In this document: in pieces, positions 23,139 to 35,999 of the stretch
How the letters are laid out: each line of letters opens with the position of its first letter
Numbering within the stretch: the stretch's first letter is position 1
Assembly: GCA_033239525.1 (NCBI GenBank)
Contig: BSYO01000022.1
Coordinates: 11,604,923 to 11,668,922, forward strand
Length of the DNA stretch: 64,000 bases
Source of the DNA: Nepenthes gracilis
Lineage: Eukaryota > Streptophyta > Magnoliopsida > Caryophyllales > Nepenthaceae
Reading direction: 5' to 3'
Made by a program: the position numbers and the translations under genes
Notes under the pieces: model-generated
The model's database searches: none
What the model was told of the DNA's origin: nothing
What the model saw: only the letters and a program-made list of their open reading frames with translations

Positions 23139-26100
23139 TTGAAAAAAAAATGGTATTTTGGCTTCCAGGTTACCGGGAACTGGAAATTATGTTATGATTG
23201 AGTTAATTTTTTGCTGTTCTTTTGATTTTGTATCGGTGGTAATTTGTTGTAGTGGATAGATAAAGAAGGGAAAACTCCACTAATTGTGGCTTGTATGGAT
23301 TCTGGACTCTACAATATGGCCAAAACCCTCATTGAATTGGGTGCTAATGTTAATGCATATCGTCCCGGTAAGCTTAAGTTTGGCCATGTTAATGAAATCT
23401 TGCTTCATTGCCGTGTCCATTTCTTCTAGTTATTTTATAGTTTCGTCACACTTTGTTTCATATTGGATATTAGTTTTACTGAAATTGATGAAAAAAGACT
23501 GATTGAGCTAATATTATTTGTAAATGAAATATATAAAGGATGTTCTTTAGGCTTTTGAGGTCTTACGATCATTGAGTGAACACCAGAGAATTTTCTGTAC
23601 ACCATTGGTTCTTCTCTCTGTGATAAGTATTCCTATCTGTTTATTTTTGTGCGCTTTCCTTGCATTTAGGGCGTCATGCGGGCACACCTTTACACCATGC
23701 GTCAAAGAGAGGCGTTGACCAGACTGTTAGGTTACTTCTTTCCCATGGAGGTAATCTTATCTATTTTCAGATTGAGCTGCTCTTATAGATTGTTCCCTGA
23801 TTTGTCTTTAACGGTTTACCTGACAAAATGTGTTGAATATCTCATTATATATGTTGTAATAAGGAGTTTTGTTGAATGAACTTCCAGCAAATGCTTTTCT
23901 GCGGAATGATGATGGTCAGAGACCGCTTGATGTTGCTAGAACGAAAGGGCATACCAATGTTGTCCGCACAATTGAGGTTGCATTTGTCAATTGCAATTGT
24001 CAAATGTGACAGCTGTGCAAATCGAGACAGTTTCCCTGAAAACTTTTTTATATGTTGTTGTCTTTTCAGGGTCATATTTGCTGTTTCTCTGGCTATGTTC
24101 GTGAGGTTTTTGGCCCGGGCTTTCTTGAAGCATTGGTTCCTCAGTTATTATCAAGAAAAATGTAAACAATCATCCTCTAGAGTTCTTAATTGCAGGCTCT
24201 GCTGGCCCATAAGATTATGTTTTGTAGATGAGTTGATACCAAGAACTTTCAGTCATTATTTTGTTCTTCAGTTAGCTACTTTCATTAGACTTATAAATTG
24301 TCCAAAAAACTGCACTAGACTTATAAACTGTCCAAAAAACTGTCTTACAATAATCAATTTTGTTAATCTTGGAGCTTCTTTGATACATAACTGTGAACTG
24401 ATGTTGCCACAATGCGAGTGGGAAAAGGAAACACTTAAGTGGAATAATAGTAGTGAAAAGTGCACTGCTTCTTTCTGATACATCATCCATATTCAGATTT
24501 GTAGTCAATTACTTCATTTGATTTTCCTGGGTACCCTTAGGAATCATATGGGAACTATAGTTTTTTCCCTTTACAAGTATCCCTGTGCCATTTTATATAG
24601 GCGTATAGATCATGGCTAAGAAATCAGTGTTGTTGCATAATTGAGTGACTCAGAAACCATGTTCCATTTCTTTCTTTTTCTTTTTATTTATTTTTAAATT
24701 TGTGTAGGGTTTTTTATAGCCAAAGTTTGTGAATATTGTGTCTTTTTTTTTTTTTTTGCAGTTGGGCTGTTGTTATGCCTTGTAGCCCTCAGAATCCCAA
24801 ATTTGAGCTCCTTATATATCTAAAACCACAGGTATATAATACTTATCGCAACCACTTTAACTTGTGCTTATAGAATATAGACTTAGCAGACTGCTCTGCA
24901 TATCTTATAGTTCCCCGCTGTCTCTCAAACCCTTCACTCATTTATCCGGTAGCTTCGATCACTACTATGATCATATCTCCAATTTGACATTAGCTACGAA
25001 ATCATAACTACTTGAACCATTATATTATTAAATGCTTGTGATCCTTTCGTTTTATGCTCCTTAACAATTTGTATATATGTAGACTGTGCAATTTGCATGA
25101 ATGAATATAGATGGGAAGATAATGAAAAGTAATATGATAATCACTGAACAATTAACTTTTCAGGAAACAGGACATCAATAAATTGAAGATCGATGGTGAT
25201 ACTGGTAGATTTTTCTTTTTTTTTTTTTTTTCATCAATGAGATCCTATAATGAGGTATTTCTCATTTTATTAGAATTTTAGAAATTTATAGTCAATTAGG
25301 GTTTTTTTGTTTTGCATATATTTTTGTTTGGACATTCTCAGTCCCTTGTGACGTGCCCCTATTATATATGGAACTTGTAACACATCTATGTGTTAAGGGG
25401 CCTAAATGTATGGCTTCCAAAAATATCATCTCACCACCTTATATGAAAATAATTGACAATGAATAATGTTTGTCAGTTTGGTGATTCTTTGATTGCATGT
25501 TTTTGTATTCTCATCTTCAGTTTTTTTTTTTTTTTGGTCTAGTTTCAGAGTGTAGGAGGATTCAAGCTTTTGAATTTTGTCTTTTTGTCATCTTCCTTGT
25601 AGCGTTGTGGTTGCCTGATCTATTTCCTCTGCTCGGTATTAAAGGTTTCCATAGTTATTCTACAACGTCCTTATTAAGGAACATTTACACCTGTTTGGAA
25701 TGTAATTAGAGTAATAGGCAATAGTTAAGGAGAGTTAAATTCCCTAGGATGCTCTCTTTTTGTCTGGTTAACGGATGCCTTGCTGAATGTATTTTGTTGG
25801 ATGTGAACAAGAAAATTTTCAAAAGTTATTCTACCACAAACTAAATATTCCTTTTCCATGAATCAAAGTTTAGCAAACTAAATACTAACATGGTAGCATA
25901 TTCATAACAGGACCACATAACAAGTAAACGTGACTCAAAAACCAAGCATGATAAATGCACTAAACAAAAAATCCCATGGGCATCATCCTGGACCTGGACA
26001 TCATCAACCTCCACCAAACGCCTGGTCATGGCTAACCAAGTTGCACCAAATTGCCATGACTTTGATATGATTCAACTTATCCGCTCATCAGCAAGAAGCC

Positions 26101-29100
26101 CTACTATAGGGTCACTTTATTATGATAGGTGTGGACGTATGTGACATTTGGTGCCTATAACTGCCCTTGTGCCAAAGCAGCTCCACTATTTTGTCTGGCA
26201 ACATCATCTCATCTGTGGAGAGGAACAAGCATGAATAAATGCATCACATGGTCTTGGCTCCCTAGAGGCCCCACTTCGCATGCATGTGTAAAAAATATTC
26301 TGTTGACTGTTGACTGCACAAAAACTCCATATTCTCATTCTCATGATCTCTTCTTGTAATGACAAGCAACTCAAATTCTACATCATCCGTGATACCACAG
26401 TTGTTTTCTCCAACTTTATTTATGAATTTTACACTTTATTTACTGCTTTAGATAACACTGTGATGTACTTGTAATGATGCATGGGGTATGATGAGCTTTC
26501 AATGCATGATAAATTAGAAAATTTAGGCATGTGTCATTTTCGGTCTGTTTGACTATGCAATGCCTCCATTGCAAGTATTGCTTGGGGCCATTGGTAGTCA
26601 CACATTAATTAGCATAGCTCTGCAAATTTGTGCTTTTCGATAGTTTTTGCGTTATGTTCATTGGCTTAGTTGGTTGATCCCTTGGTAGAGTGGCATGTCT
26701 TTCCCATGTGGAACTCTATGGGTGCAGTTGATTTTCGTGATGCTTGTCTGTTGCCTCGGTTGTTTTAAGATTCAGTTACATGGGGACTCTGCTTATTTTG
26801 GTACATGATCAGTTATTGAAACTGTGAGCTGCAGGGTAAACATTTTGGGTCTACAAGGATCTACTTGATATTTAAAAAGATCCACAAATGTAATTATGCT
26901 GTTTACCAGTTTGGAACACCACAATGTTTTCCTCTGTGTGCATGTTGCCAATTACGTATTGTATGTATGCTTTAAAGTATTTTCTACGATAGCACTATGA
27001 ATAATGCATACCAAAGCAGCACCTGATACACTGGCAAACCAAAAGTAAAATGTAATTAATTACTAGTTAACAGAGTAAAACCAAAGTTTTTTGACAAAAA
27101 TATTTTGTGGAGATAGGGTGAAAGCCATCAGCAATTATTTGACTTTTTATATGCAATGAGCAGGATGCCCAGCCTCGTACAACTATTGCACTCTGGATGT
27201 GTAAAATTGAGGAGCCCAAATTTCATCAATCAGATCCTTCATTGATAATTTTTGACCAGACTACGAGTAAGTTCATATTGCTAAAAATTACTGATTAAAA
27301 AAGGTTTATATTGTTAAAAAATTCTCTCTTGAACTCTGTTTGCTGCATCCCATATTGGCAAATGACCCTGGGCTGACTGGCAAATCTCTCTCTCTCTCTC
27401 TCTCTCTCTCCCCCCCCCCTTTTTGCTAACATTGGCCATGCCTCTAAAATAGTGTTTTCCTTTGACCAACGAAAATCTAAGGCCAAGTGTTGTCCAAAGG
27501 CCATACTTTTGTTTGGTCTATGATCCTTAATTGGATTAGCATATACAATGTTTTTCTGGGTGGAAAGTGTGTCGACAATTGATTCTTATGGGATCATTAA
27601 GCTGTGTTTTCCTAGTAGGGGACTCGTGGACATTTGCTTTGATTGGTCTTGTTGTTTGGTTCTTTGGAACAAGCTTTCAGTCTATCAGGTGATCATTTAG
27701 TTTATACATAATCCATGAAGAGGTTGTTGTAATTGAGAAGGCTTTTTGGACTGTTTAGAATGGGATGATTTATATGGATGTGACAATCAATTTCAAAGTT
27801 GCTCAATTGTGGCATGGAGGTTATGAATTCAAACTATAGAAATAGCCTCTCAACATAAGATAAAGTTATATATATCTAACCCTCTCTAGACTCCCTAACA
27901 TGAGATACAATGGTGTTTCCCTTTCTATGAAAATGCTTCTAGTGGTTTGAAGGAAGCATATGTTACAAACAGACATGTAATTTGAAGGTTAAATTGATTG
28001 GCCCGGAGCACTTCTCTTGTGCTATTTATGTTCTTTACCTCTATTCACTGTTGGGCGGATATGACGGTTTGACGTGTACATTAGAAGGATGGAGAAACAT
28101 TTATATTCTTTGATATTGTCTATATATATTTGGTTCTTGTGTGAGGAGAATTATAAAAATCGACGTTGATAATTTGTTGCATCAATTGTTCTCGAGGTCC
28201 TTGGGCATCAGCAGTAACAATTCTCATGAACATGCTTTTAGTGGCCTCCTACTCATTCTCTATAATTCCTTCATTAGTTCTTCTGTTGTAGGTAGAAATT
28301 GTGTCGGCCTCGCATCTTTATATCTGTTTACATGTTGAGCTGTTTATGTACTGCACTAACTATTTCATGCTTTCTTTTGTTTTTCTTTCTCTTTTTACCA
28401 GAGACACGCTTCAAATTTGCATCTGCCATTGAGGGTGACAAGCGGCAATTTTTGCAGCTATACAATGCTTGTAAAGGGACTTCTCAGGTATGCACTTACA
28501 AAAACCTGAGAAGTATGGTTGAATTAGTAGCGAACTTACGATTATCAGTTAACACAATCTTTGCATACTTCTGAAAGCTTTGTCATAAGCTGTATAGGGA
28601 TCAATGGAATACATAATGAAGGATGATGATATGAATGATCCAGTAATGATGAAAGCAATGATGAGCGATTTGATTGGTTTTGTTGGTATGTAGGGGCAGT
28701 AATTGTGTGAGATATGATGGAGAAGATTATATTATCTTAGATCAATCCAAGAAGAGGTAAGAGATGGGCACGGGATATTTGGTTTAAAGAGGGGACAGAG
28801 CGACATGGAAAGGGCTGTGTACAGCTTGATTTGAGGATACTTGTGGAATGGGAATTCATTGAATTAGGAAATGAAGAATGCGGAGATGATATTAAAATAG
28901 CTAGAGATTTTAGACAATCATTTTACACGGTGATGAATTTTCAGGAAAAAAAAATTGAAATGTGGGATATCCATGATTGCCAAAAGGATTTACATTGTGT
29001 TTAATTGTTAAAATGGAATAAAATAGGAATAGAATAATTATTCTTAGAAAATGGAGTAAGGTGGGAATTGAGTTTAAAATTAATATTCACTTATTTGATT

Positions 29101-32100
29101 AGTCACTTTAAATAGGTAAAATTAAATTATGAATTAATTTTTTAGTATTTAGTATATAGAAATAGTAGGAGGATTAACCAAAGAATTAGTATAAAGTGAT
29201 TACTTTATACTTACCTGAAAAAATAATATCCTAAGATATGTTAGAAGGTTTGGATAGATTTAATCAAGACAAGTCACTTAATCAACCTGATCCTATCGAC
29301 CCAAAATTTTATAAAATCTGGTCAATGTATATTAATATAATAGATGAACATGATAAAGAAATTGGGCCTTGTTGCGTCCTCGGATTCTGTTCGTTGTACT
29401 GACGGATACCCAAATGAGTCCTCGAACCTTTCCACCATATAACGAATCTAAGCCCGTGCAATAGAAAGTACTCGGATGGTTCTCCTTGGCTAGAGGAAGT
29501 GATTTTAAAGATGTAGAAGTGAAGTTTTGAAAGAGAAAAAGAAAGCAACAACATGCAATATTTTACGTAGAAAACCCTCTCTTAAATGAGAGGAAAAAAT
29601 CACGGGACTCTAGGTCCAGGAATGATTTCACTATGGTGATTTTTGGTTACAGGAAGTTCAAGTTTACAGAGAGTGAGAACAGAGAACGAAATGGCAGCTT
29701 GCTTTTGCTTCTTTTCTTGCGAGCACAGTTGCGTCTCTATTATGTATCCCTTCCCTTGGAGTTTGGTCTGTGTATATATACTTGACGGCTTCCACCTACC
29801 TAGCAAGGGGCTTGCATATGTAGGAATGCTTGCCATCAACTCTGCAAAACCCATTGTGTCGTCTTGCAAAACCTACTAACTCTGAAAGTCAACTACTCCT
29901 CTTAGGACCCACGTGCTCTGCAAAAGCTGTTATCTTCCCTGAGATGTCACCTTTATCCCTTATTGCAGTTTGATAGAGTCATCCATCAACTTCTGGTACG
30001 CCGACTTTGCAGGCTTACCAGAATCCTCGGGCCTTAACGGACTCCATGGCCATTATGCCTCTTGGGCCGAGTTGGCCATTTAGGTCTCTATGGTATAAGG
30101 GCCCAGCTCATGAAAATGGATTTTCCAATTGGGCCTCGGGTACCAGTACCCATCAGGCCTGATTATTTTTTGGGGTAGAGTACAATTACGGGTGAAAGTA
30201 ACCGAATTGAGTTGATCTGGACTGGATTATTTTTTTTTTGTAAATATATTTTTTTGGTTTCAAGTTAATACCAAATTTAAAAAGTCATTTAATAGATTAT
30301 ATTCTCATATAACCTATAAATTTATTTAAAGTTTTTTTATTTAAATATATTATTGGTATTATTTTAATCTATATATTATAATTTTTAGTTATTTTTATAT
30401 ATTTATGAATTTTTCAAGAAAAATACTTAAAAATAAAAAACATTCATATCTCGACTTGAATTAATCCGGTTTAGATTATGAACATGTTTGGCTCAGTCTG
30501 ACTAAGCAGTCACATATTCATCTAAATTTGGCCCGTGTTTAACCCAAATTTGATTTTGATTACCACTAGTTTGGGGTAAAGATAAATAGGAAAATTTTTT
30601 TGGAATATTTTTTTTTAATAATCATAAATTTAAAAAAAATACCAGAGAAAAGATGGTTTTCTTGATAGCTTTTATAGTTTTCCTAGTGGGGAGGTTTCTG
30701 CATCCATTTAACATGTTAGAATTAATAGTTGATTGGATAAATGATAAGATTAAATAATTATTTAAATTAATTAATATAATATTTATCATTAATCCATCCA
30801 ACTTATAATTCTGTCCATTAGATGGATATGGGAGCCTTCTCGTTTAGAGGACAATAATAGCACTCGTAATGGAGAGGGGAGATAGCTAATTCAAGGTTTC
30901 AACTGTTGCTTTTGGAAAATCATCCTCCAGCAAGATAGGGCGACCTGCAGTGCTCACTTTTTTTGTTTCCTCTTTGGCTTTGCTTAAATTTCAAGATCTG
31001 TTTTGCTATCGGCTACGGTTTGGAAAGGATAGAGATACAGGGGAAAGAAAGTTGAGAATGTGAAGGGAAAGTAAGACAAATGGGAAGTAAAAATCCTTTA
31101 TTTTTCAGTTTTTCATTTAATAGAATGGAAATAATAAGGATCTTTTCCTTGCACCTTTTCGTTCTCTCTGCCCATCACCCCAAGCAAACAAAGCCTAAAG
31201 AAATGAGTTCTTATGAAAATTATCATCCATGTGAAAGCCTCCTTGGCTCATATGCCTTTCATGTATAAGGCCCTGAGTTTTTTCTAGTTATTTATGCTGT
31301 CAGTTCGAGTGGAAACGAGTTTCACTCTTTATTTATGCTGTTGGGTTCATCCATCTAATGGTTTTCCCCATGGGGGGCGGCAGCAGCTGGTGATGGTGGT
31401 GGTGGTGGTGTTGCAGGTTCCTTTAGTTATCCTTCCTTCTTGGTCTGGGTGCTGGGGTGTTATTAGATTGTTTTTAGCTGGTAAATCTGGGGAACTTAAT
31501 TTGCTTTGATTACAAATTTTTACTTCTAGAAGGGAAAAAGGCCTACAAAAATAAGCCATGAGTCCATCCATCAATTCTTATGCAGTCCCGACAATATGGA
31601 TGGATGGATGGATTGGCTCCATGTCACCGGGATGTTTTAAGTGTGTTTCCCTAACACCACTCAACGAGCTCCTGTTTAAATTCTCTCGATGATCTAGGTT
31701 ACATTGCTGGACAACGCCGGATCTTCAGATTTATCAGCCGGAACTACAGCAGCAGCATGTGAATCAGCACCGGAGACTAGACCGCCATCTCTTCCGAGTT
31801 CAAACCAACCAATTCCTCCGGCAGATGCCACCAACGGTCAGGTCAATACTGCAGATAAGGTTAGCTGCCATGAATCTGGTTCGTCTAATGGACCCCCACC
31901 TTCACTAGTTAGCAGCAGTGGCTGGACTTATGAACCCGCAAGAGAAGGATATAATGGTTGGGGTGGTTTAACCGACCCCGTGCCAACACCTACTCAACCT
32001 CAATGTTTCGAGACAAGTGAAGTAACTACACCAATCAATCTGGTTCCATCAGCCCCACCAATCCCCGTCGATGATGCTCCCATTCGTTATCCAATGATTG

Positions 32101-32345
32101 ATCTGAGTCCTGTTGAGTTATCTGCCCCAGCAATCGATGATCCGGTGTTGACACCAGAGGAAGTGAAGGAGAAACCTGAGCCCACATGTGTGATATGCTG
32201 GGAAGCTCCGGTCGAAGGGGCGTGCATTCCATGCGGTCATATGGCCGGTTGCTTGCCTTGCTTGAAGGAGATCAAAGCCAAGAAAGGGGTTTGCCCGGTT
32301 TGTCGCGCCAATATCGATCAGGTTATCAGACTATACGCCGTCTGA
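22999..32345 (+). CDS. XBAT35-like: XBAT34/35-like ankyrin-repeat RING E3 ubiquitin ligase, nine exons
   Basis: Exons: 22999-23100, 23253-23367, 23670-23750, 23888-23976, 24070-24161, 24762-24831, 27164-27266, 28402-28487, 31698-32345. All introns are GT-AG. They join to 1386 nt, 461 residues, without any stop or shift. The start MGQQQS fits an N-myristoylation signal (Gly2, Ser6). Ankyrin repeats fill residues about 10-105 (KTPLIVAC, GTPLHHASKRGVDQTVRLLL, QRPLDVARTKGHTNVV). The middle has LLIYLKPQDAQPRTTIALW, and a Ser/Pro-rich linker follows. A C-terminal C3HC4 RING starts CVICWEAPVEGACIPCGHM and ends CPVCRANIDQVIRLY. Such proteins transfer ubiquitin from an E2 to bound targets; Arabidopsis XBAT35 acts in ethylene and defence responses and has splice isoforms. 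Length matches XBAT35 (about 460 residues). Donor 1 is weak (GTCTCT) because a (CT)n repeat begins there. Confidence 0.95.
23103..23132. repeat. (CT)15 microsatellite at the XBAT exon 1 donor
   Basis: Fifteen CT units follow the GT of intron 1 directly, so the donor reads GAG|GTCTCTCT rather than a GTAAGT-like site. Slippage here changes the donor context. Confidence 0.95.
24832..27163 (+). other. XBAT intron 6, long and without recognised insertion
   Basis: A 2.3 kb intron, GTATAT donor and GAGCAG acceptor, T-rich in places. I looked for LTR ends, ORFs and terminal inverted repeats and saw none that I can support. Confidence 0.6.
27385..27419. repeat. (CT)n followed by poly-C in XBAT intron 7
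   Basis: About 13 CT units running into a run of ten C. It lies in intron 7 and does not touch a splice site. Confidence 0.9.
29370..30155 (-). mobile_element. Solo LTR in XBAT intron 8, copia-like
   Basis: 786 bp starting TGTTGCG and ending CCCATCA on the plus strand, flanked by a perfect 5-bp duplication GGCCT (29365-29369 and 30156-30160). The minus strand is the likely sense: it has a TATATATAC box (about 29770-29780) and, downstream of it, GAGGGTTTTCTACG and TCTATTGCACGGGC, and ends GCAACA, like many copia LTRs. No internal region is present, so it is a solo LTR left by LTR-LTR recombination. It enlarges intron 8 to 3.2 kb. Confidence 0.85.
30161..31697 (+). other. Remainder of XBAT intron 8
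   Basis: AT-rich intron sequence after the solo LTR, ending in the acceptor GATCTAG before exon 9. A (GGT)n stretch lies near 31392-31412 and a (GGAT)n near 31597-31613. No ORF is supported. Confidence 0.55.
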
Positions 32346-33050
32346 AATTGAATGTATCAAACGGTGTGGTCTAGGTTTCAGCTTTTTTTTTTTTTTTTTG
32401 TCCTATGGATTATTTCTATTGTTATTTGAGGTTTGCTCTATTTTCCCATGGATTTTGTAATGATTTGTACATAATTAAGATAGTCCTGTGACAGAAAAAT
32501 AGACTCTTAAGTCTGCTGTTGTTGATGATTAAATTTGAGTGATGGTTTTGTCTCTCCGTGGGAGCTCATTCTCTTTTATGGAAGAGTGGAAAAATACTAA
32601 AAATATTTTCATTTTTTTTTATTTTCTTCTATATTTATTTTATTATTTAATTGTATTAATTAATTTATTATATTAGTATTGATTCCATATTGTATTCATC
32701 GGATAAATAAATTATTACTTAAAATTTAGTTTCTAAATATGCATCAATTTCCATATAATTTATATTTTAATATAATTATCCATATTTACCCTTTTTTCTT
32801 CAACTTATTTTTAAGTGATATTAAACATATTTTATCTCAGTTTTAGATGCTTAAAGAAAAAAGATATTTTAATTATTCTTAGGTTTAAAAAGAATTAGTA
32901 AAATTAGTGATAAAAGCATTATAATAAAAAAATAATAAAATATTTAAAATATATATGTACTAAAATACAATCTCTGAAATATTATTCTTACTAAGGATTT
33001 TATTTATTAGTCTTATAAAAGATAAATTAAATTAGTTATATCTTAAATAG
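32346..33050. other. 3' UTR and AT-rich spacer after XBAT35-like gene
   Basis: The first 150-200 bases, including a T18 run near 32381-32399, are the probable 3' UTR. The rest is AT-rich spacer up to the Tat-2 target site. No further gene. Confidence 0.55.
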
Positions 33051-33056
33051 TACAAT

Positions 33057-34273
33057 TGATGCCAAGACAAAAAAATCTGGCCTCACAAGAAGTGCGCCAT
33101 TTGATTTATCAACACTCTAACCGCCGAATTGAAGCCCAAGACCCAAGAAAAGGCCAGGCGGTCAACGCCGGGCGTTACACCGTCGGCTAAGAACTCCCAA
33201 ACAGACGGCTAACTCAAACGTTGGACCATTTACCTTACGCGCGATTGGGCCCAAAGAGCTTTTTTACAAGAATTTCTGGCCCACTCTGCCCATGGTACCA
33301 TCTAACGCCGACAGCGGATATCTTCTAAGGGTGGCAACACGCGCGCCATGCACGGCCAACTCGAGTATTGATCGGGTCTCAGTGTTTTGCACGTTAGCCC
33401 CAAGAAGCCCTCACAAAGAATATGCCCGACCTGCTTCAAGCCCACCAATCATTAAAAGGCCAACAACGATTCTCAAAGGATATTCCAATATCCCACTGGC
33501 GCCAAAAAAAGGATATTAGCAATATGGGCGCCTCCCGTATAAGGAAGGCACCAGATTTTCCCAATTTCTTGCCAACCAAGGCACTCCAAACAGAATATCT
33601 TCGAGGAGAAAAGAAACCAACTTGAAAAGTTGTTGGCCGCCTCACAAGGAAACAATCTCGATCAGTATGGCAACTGGCATAAGCTCCAAAAGGCAAGCCA
33701 GTCAGCAAATCAGGAAAGCAATCACCCCTTCCAAAGAAGGAGGATCGCCCTCTCAGATACAAAAGAAACCCTTGACCCACCATCAAGGGCACGCTTTCTT
33801 CTATACTTACCATCGCAAAGGCTTTCATTGGTGCTTTTCGGTAACACAAGACAAGTGCTCTCAATTACGCTTTCAGCCACCCACTCAATCGCATACGCTC
33901 TCTGCAGTACGAACGTGTGCTCTCAGAGATCTGCCTTCTCTATCACCCACGTTCTCCAAAAACCCTAAGGCAACAAGCGAGCTCTCACGGCTTACTGCCT
34001 TCTCACCTCCCAGATCCAAGAAGACTTCACGTCTCTCTTACATCTGGGCCAAAACACTCAAACTCACACTCTCTCTCTATTTCAGTTTCTTTCTACGAAG
34101 ACTGTTTTACTGACTTGAGCGTCGGAGTGTTTTTGGTGGGATAATTTTCCGCCGAACACGCTGACCTCCTGTTCTGTTTAGTGGTGTGCAGGATTCGACT
34201 CAGGGAACGGAGCCGGAGCCACGACAAGAGGATCATTCGAATCTGTTCAAAATTCGGATATAGAGACGCATCA
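33057..34273 (+). repeat. 5' LTR of Tat-2
   Basis: 1217 bp, TGATGCCAAG to GACGCATCA. TATA-like TATAAGG at 33538-33544 (the 3' LTR has TATAAAGG). U3 carries GGTCAACGCCGGG near 33160. Confidence 0.9.
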
Positions 34274-34291
34274 TTGGCGCCGTCTGTGGGA
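34274..34291 (+). other. Primer-binding site of Tat-2
   Basis: TTGGCGCCGTCTGTGGGA directly after the LTR, the cleanest of the three Tat sites in the window. Confidence 0.85.
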
Positions 34292-34357
34292 AGCACTTAC
34301 AAAAGCCTACCACTAAAATCTGCACAAACTCTCTCTCTGTCACCTTCTGATTCTGCA

Positions 34358-35790
34358 ATGGTGAACACGAGAGCTCAAGCTAGCGACCCTGCTAGAAACA
34401 CAGGCTAGTTCGGATCCAGACCACGCCGCCGGGTGCCATGGTCAATCGGGCCGGGCGGAGTCCCACAGCCTTACTTTCAGCAACTGGTGGAGCAGATGCA
34501 GGCCAACAATTGCCTGCTTCAACTACTTTGCACGCAGAACGAGCAACGACAACAGGTGACTCCACCAGCAGCCATTCCCGCTCCTGCCATCAAAAGGGGT
34601 GGCCAGAGGAAGAAGAAGCCGGCCAAGAGGCCCGAAAAGACTGGAGACAACCTAGCTCTAGCATCCTCCCGCGTTCCTGGTCAGAACAGGCCTATGGAAC
34701 GTTCTGGGAGTACGTGTCCACCAGAGAGCCCAGAAAGAAGAAATCCCCAATACTCTCGGACAGAAAACCACAACGCAGTCCAGGAGCGAGCCTCCAGGAC
34801 TGCCCGATCCACTGGAGGCAGCAGCCAACCGGCTGCTAAACCCGCTAGGGATAAGACAGAGTTGAGGGATTACCTCAACTCCAAATGATCAAGAACGTCG
34901 CTCACACCGATCCGCGGGTGGACAAGATCTGGAACCGTGTGTTCCAAGAGGAAGAGTGCATCATCAATTTGGACCGGTCTCCTTTTACTGCAGAGATCCT
35001 GAGCCGTCCACTGCCAACAAAGTTCAAAATGCCGTCCCTTGACTTATATGTTGGGGGCAGTGATCCGGTTGATCACCTGGATTACTTCCACACCCATCTA
35101 AGTCTACAAGGGCTAGAAGACTCAGCGATGTTCCGCTACTTCCCACTCACACTGAAGGGAGACGCTCGAATCTGGTTTCATCACCTCCCTTCAGGTACCG
35201 TTAGCAATTTCCGTGAGCTCACGAACCTCTTCCTGGCTCAGTACGCTTCGAGCCTACGGGAAGAGAAACAGCCATGGCACCTCTCCCACATAAAGCAGAA
35301 GCCAGGAGAGAACCCACGGTGTTTCCTGGATCGCTTCGTGGCTGAAGCCAGAAGGATCCCCAGGATCACAGAGGAGATGAAGCTGGGCAATTTCATCTCT
35401 GCGCTTACTTCCGGTGACTTTTTCAAGCACCTTGCCCACAAGAACCCTCGGACCTTCCACGATGCGGAATCCATCACTGTGGCCTACGTTGCGTGAAGAG
35501 GCCAACGAGGCAAAACGTCAGTGGGCGATCGGCCTCACCATTTCTGGTGAAGGGAAAAGAAATCTGGGCGGAGAACACACCGCTTGGTAGCGCGATCGGC
35601 CCCCCGAGCGCAAGATTATGGGCCCACCAGTTTCACACCCTCGGCAGACACGCGCACCAACGTCCTCATGCGAATCCGGGAAACAAATTCTAAGTGGCCC
35701 AAACCATCAAGAAAGATCAAAACGGGCCAAGTTGTGACTTCCATCGCTCTCGGGCCATTCAACGGGGGACCGCAAGACACCGAGAGGGAA
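34358..35790 (+). pseudogene. Tat-2 gag remnant
   Basis: Start MVNTRAQASDPARNTG at 34358, interrupted by a TAG at 34406-34408. A basic linker (GGQRKKKPAKRP near 34600) and a capsid-like core at 34885-35496 (FPLTLKGDARIWFHHLP) follow. A zinc-knuckle remnant, CDFHRSR, lies near 35733 but its later residues are shifted out of frame. Confidence 0.85.
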
Positions 35791-35999
35791 ATCGGGGACG
35801 ATTCGTAGAGGACACCTCACGAAGTTTGTTAGAGGTCCCGGGACAACTCGGGCGTCTGAAGAAGAGGGCGGAGCGAGACTCCTCCCCGAAACAAGATTGC
35901 GGCAGGAGTGGTTAACATGGTCACCACCCGACCTGCCAAGAGCCCGGTGGCACAGTAGATAATACGATTAGCTTCAGTGATTATGACTCAAATCATGTA

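Noticed and set aside
29643..29879. 78-codon plus-strand frame in XBAT intron 8
   Set aside because: It lies wholly inside the solo LTR and shows no domain.
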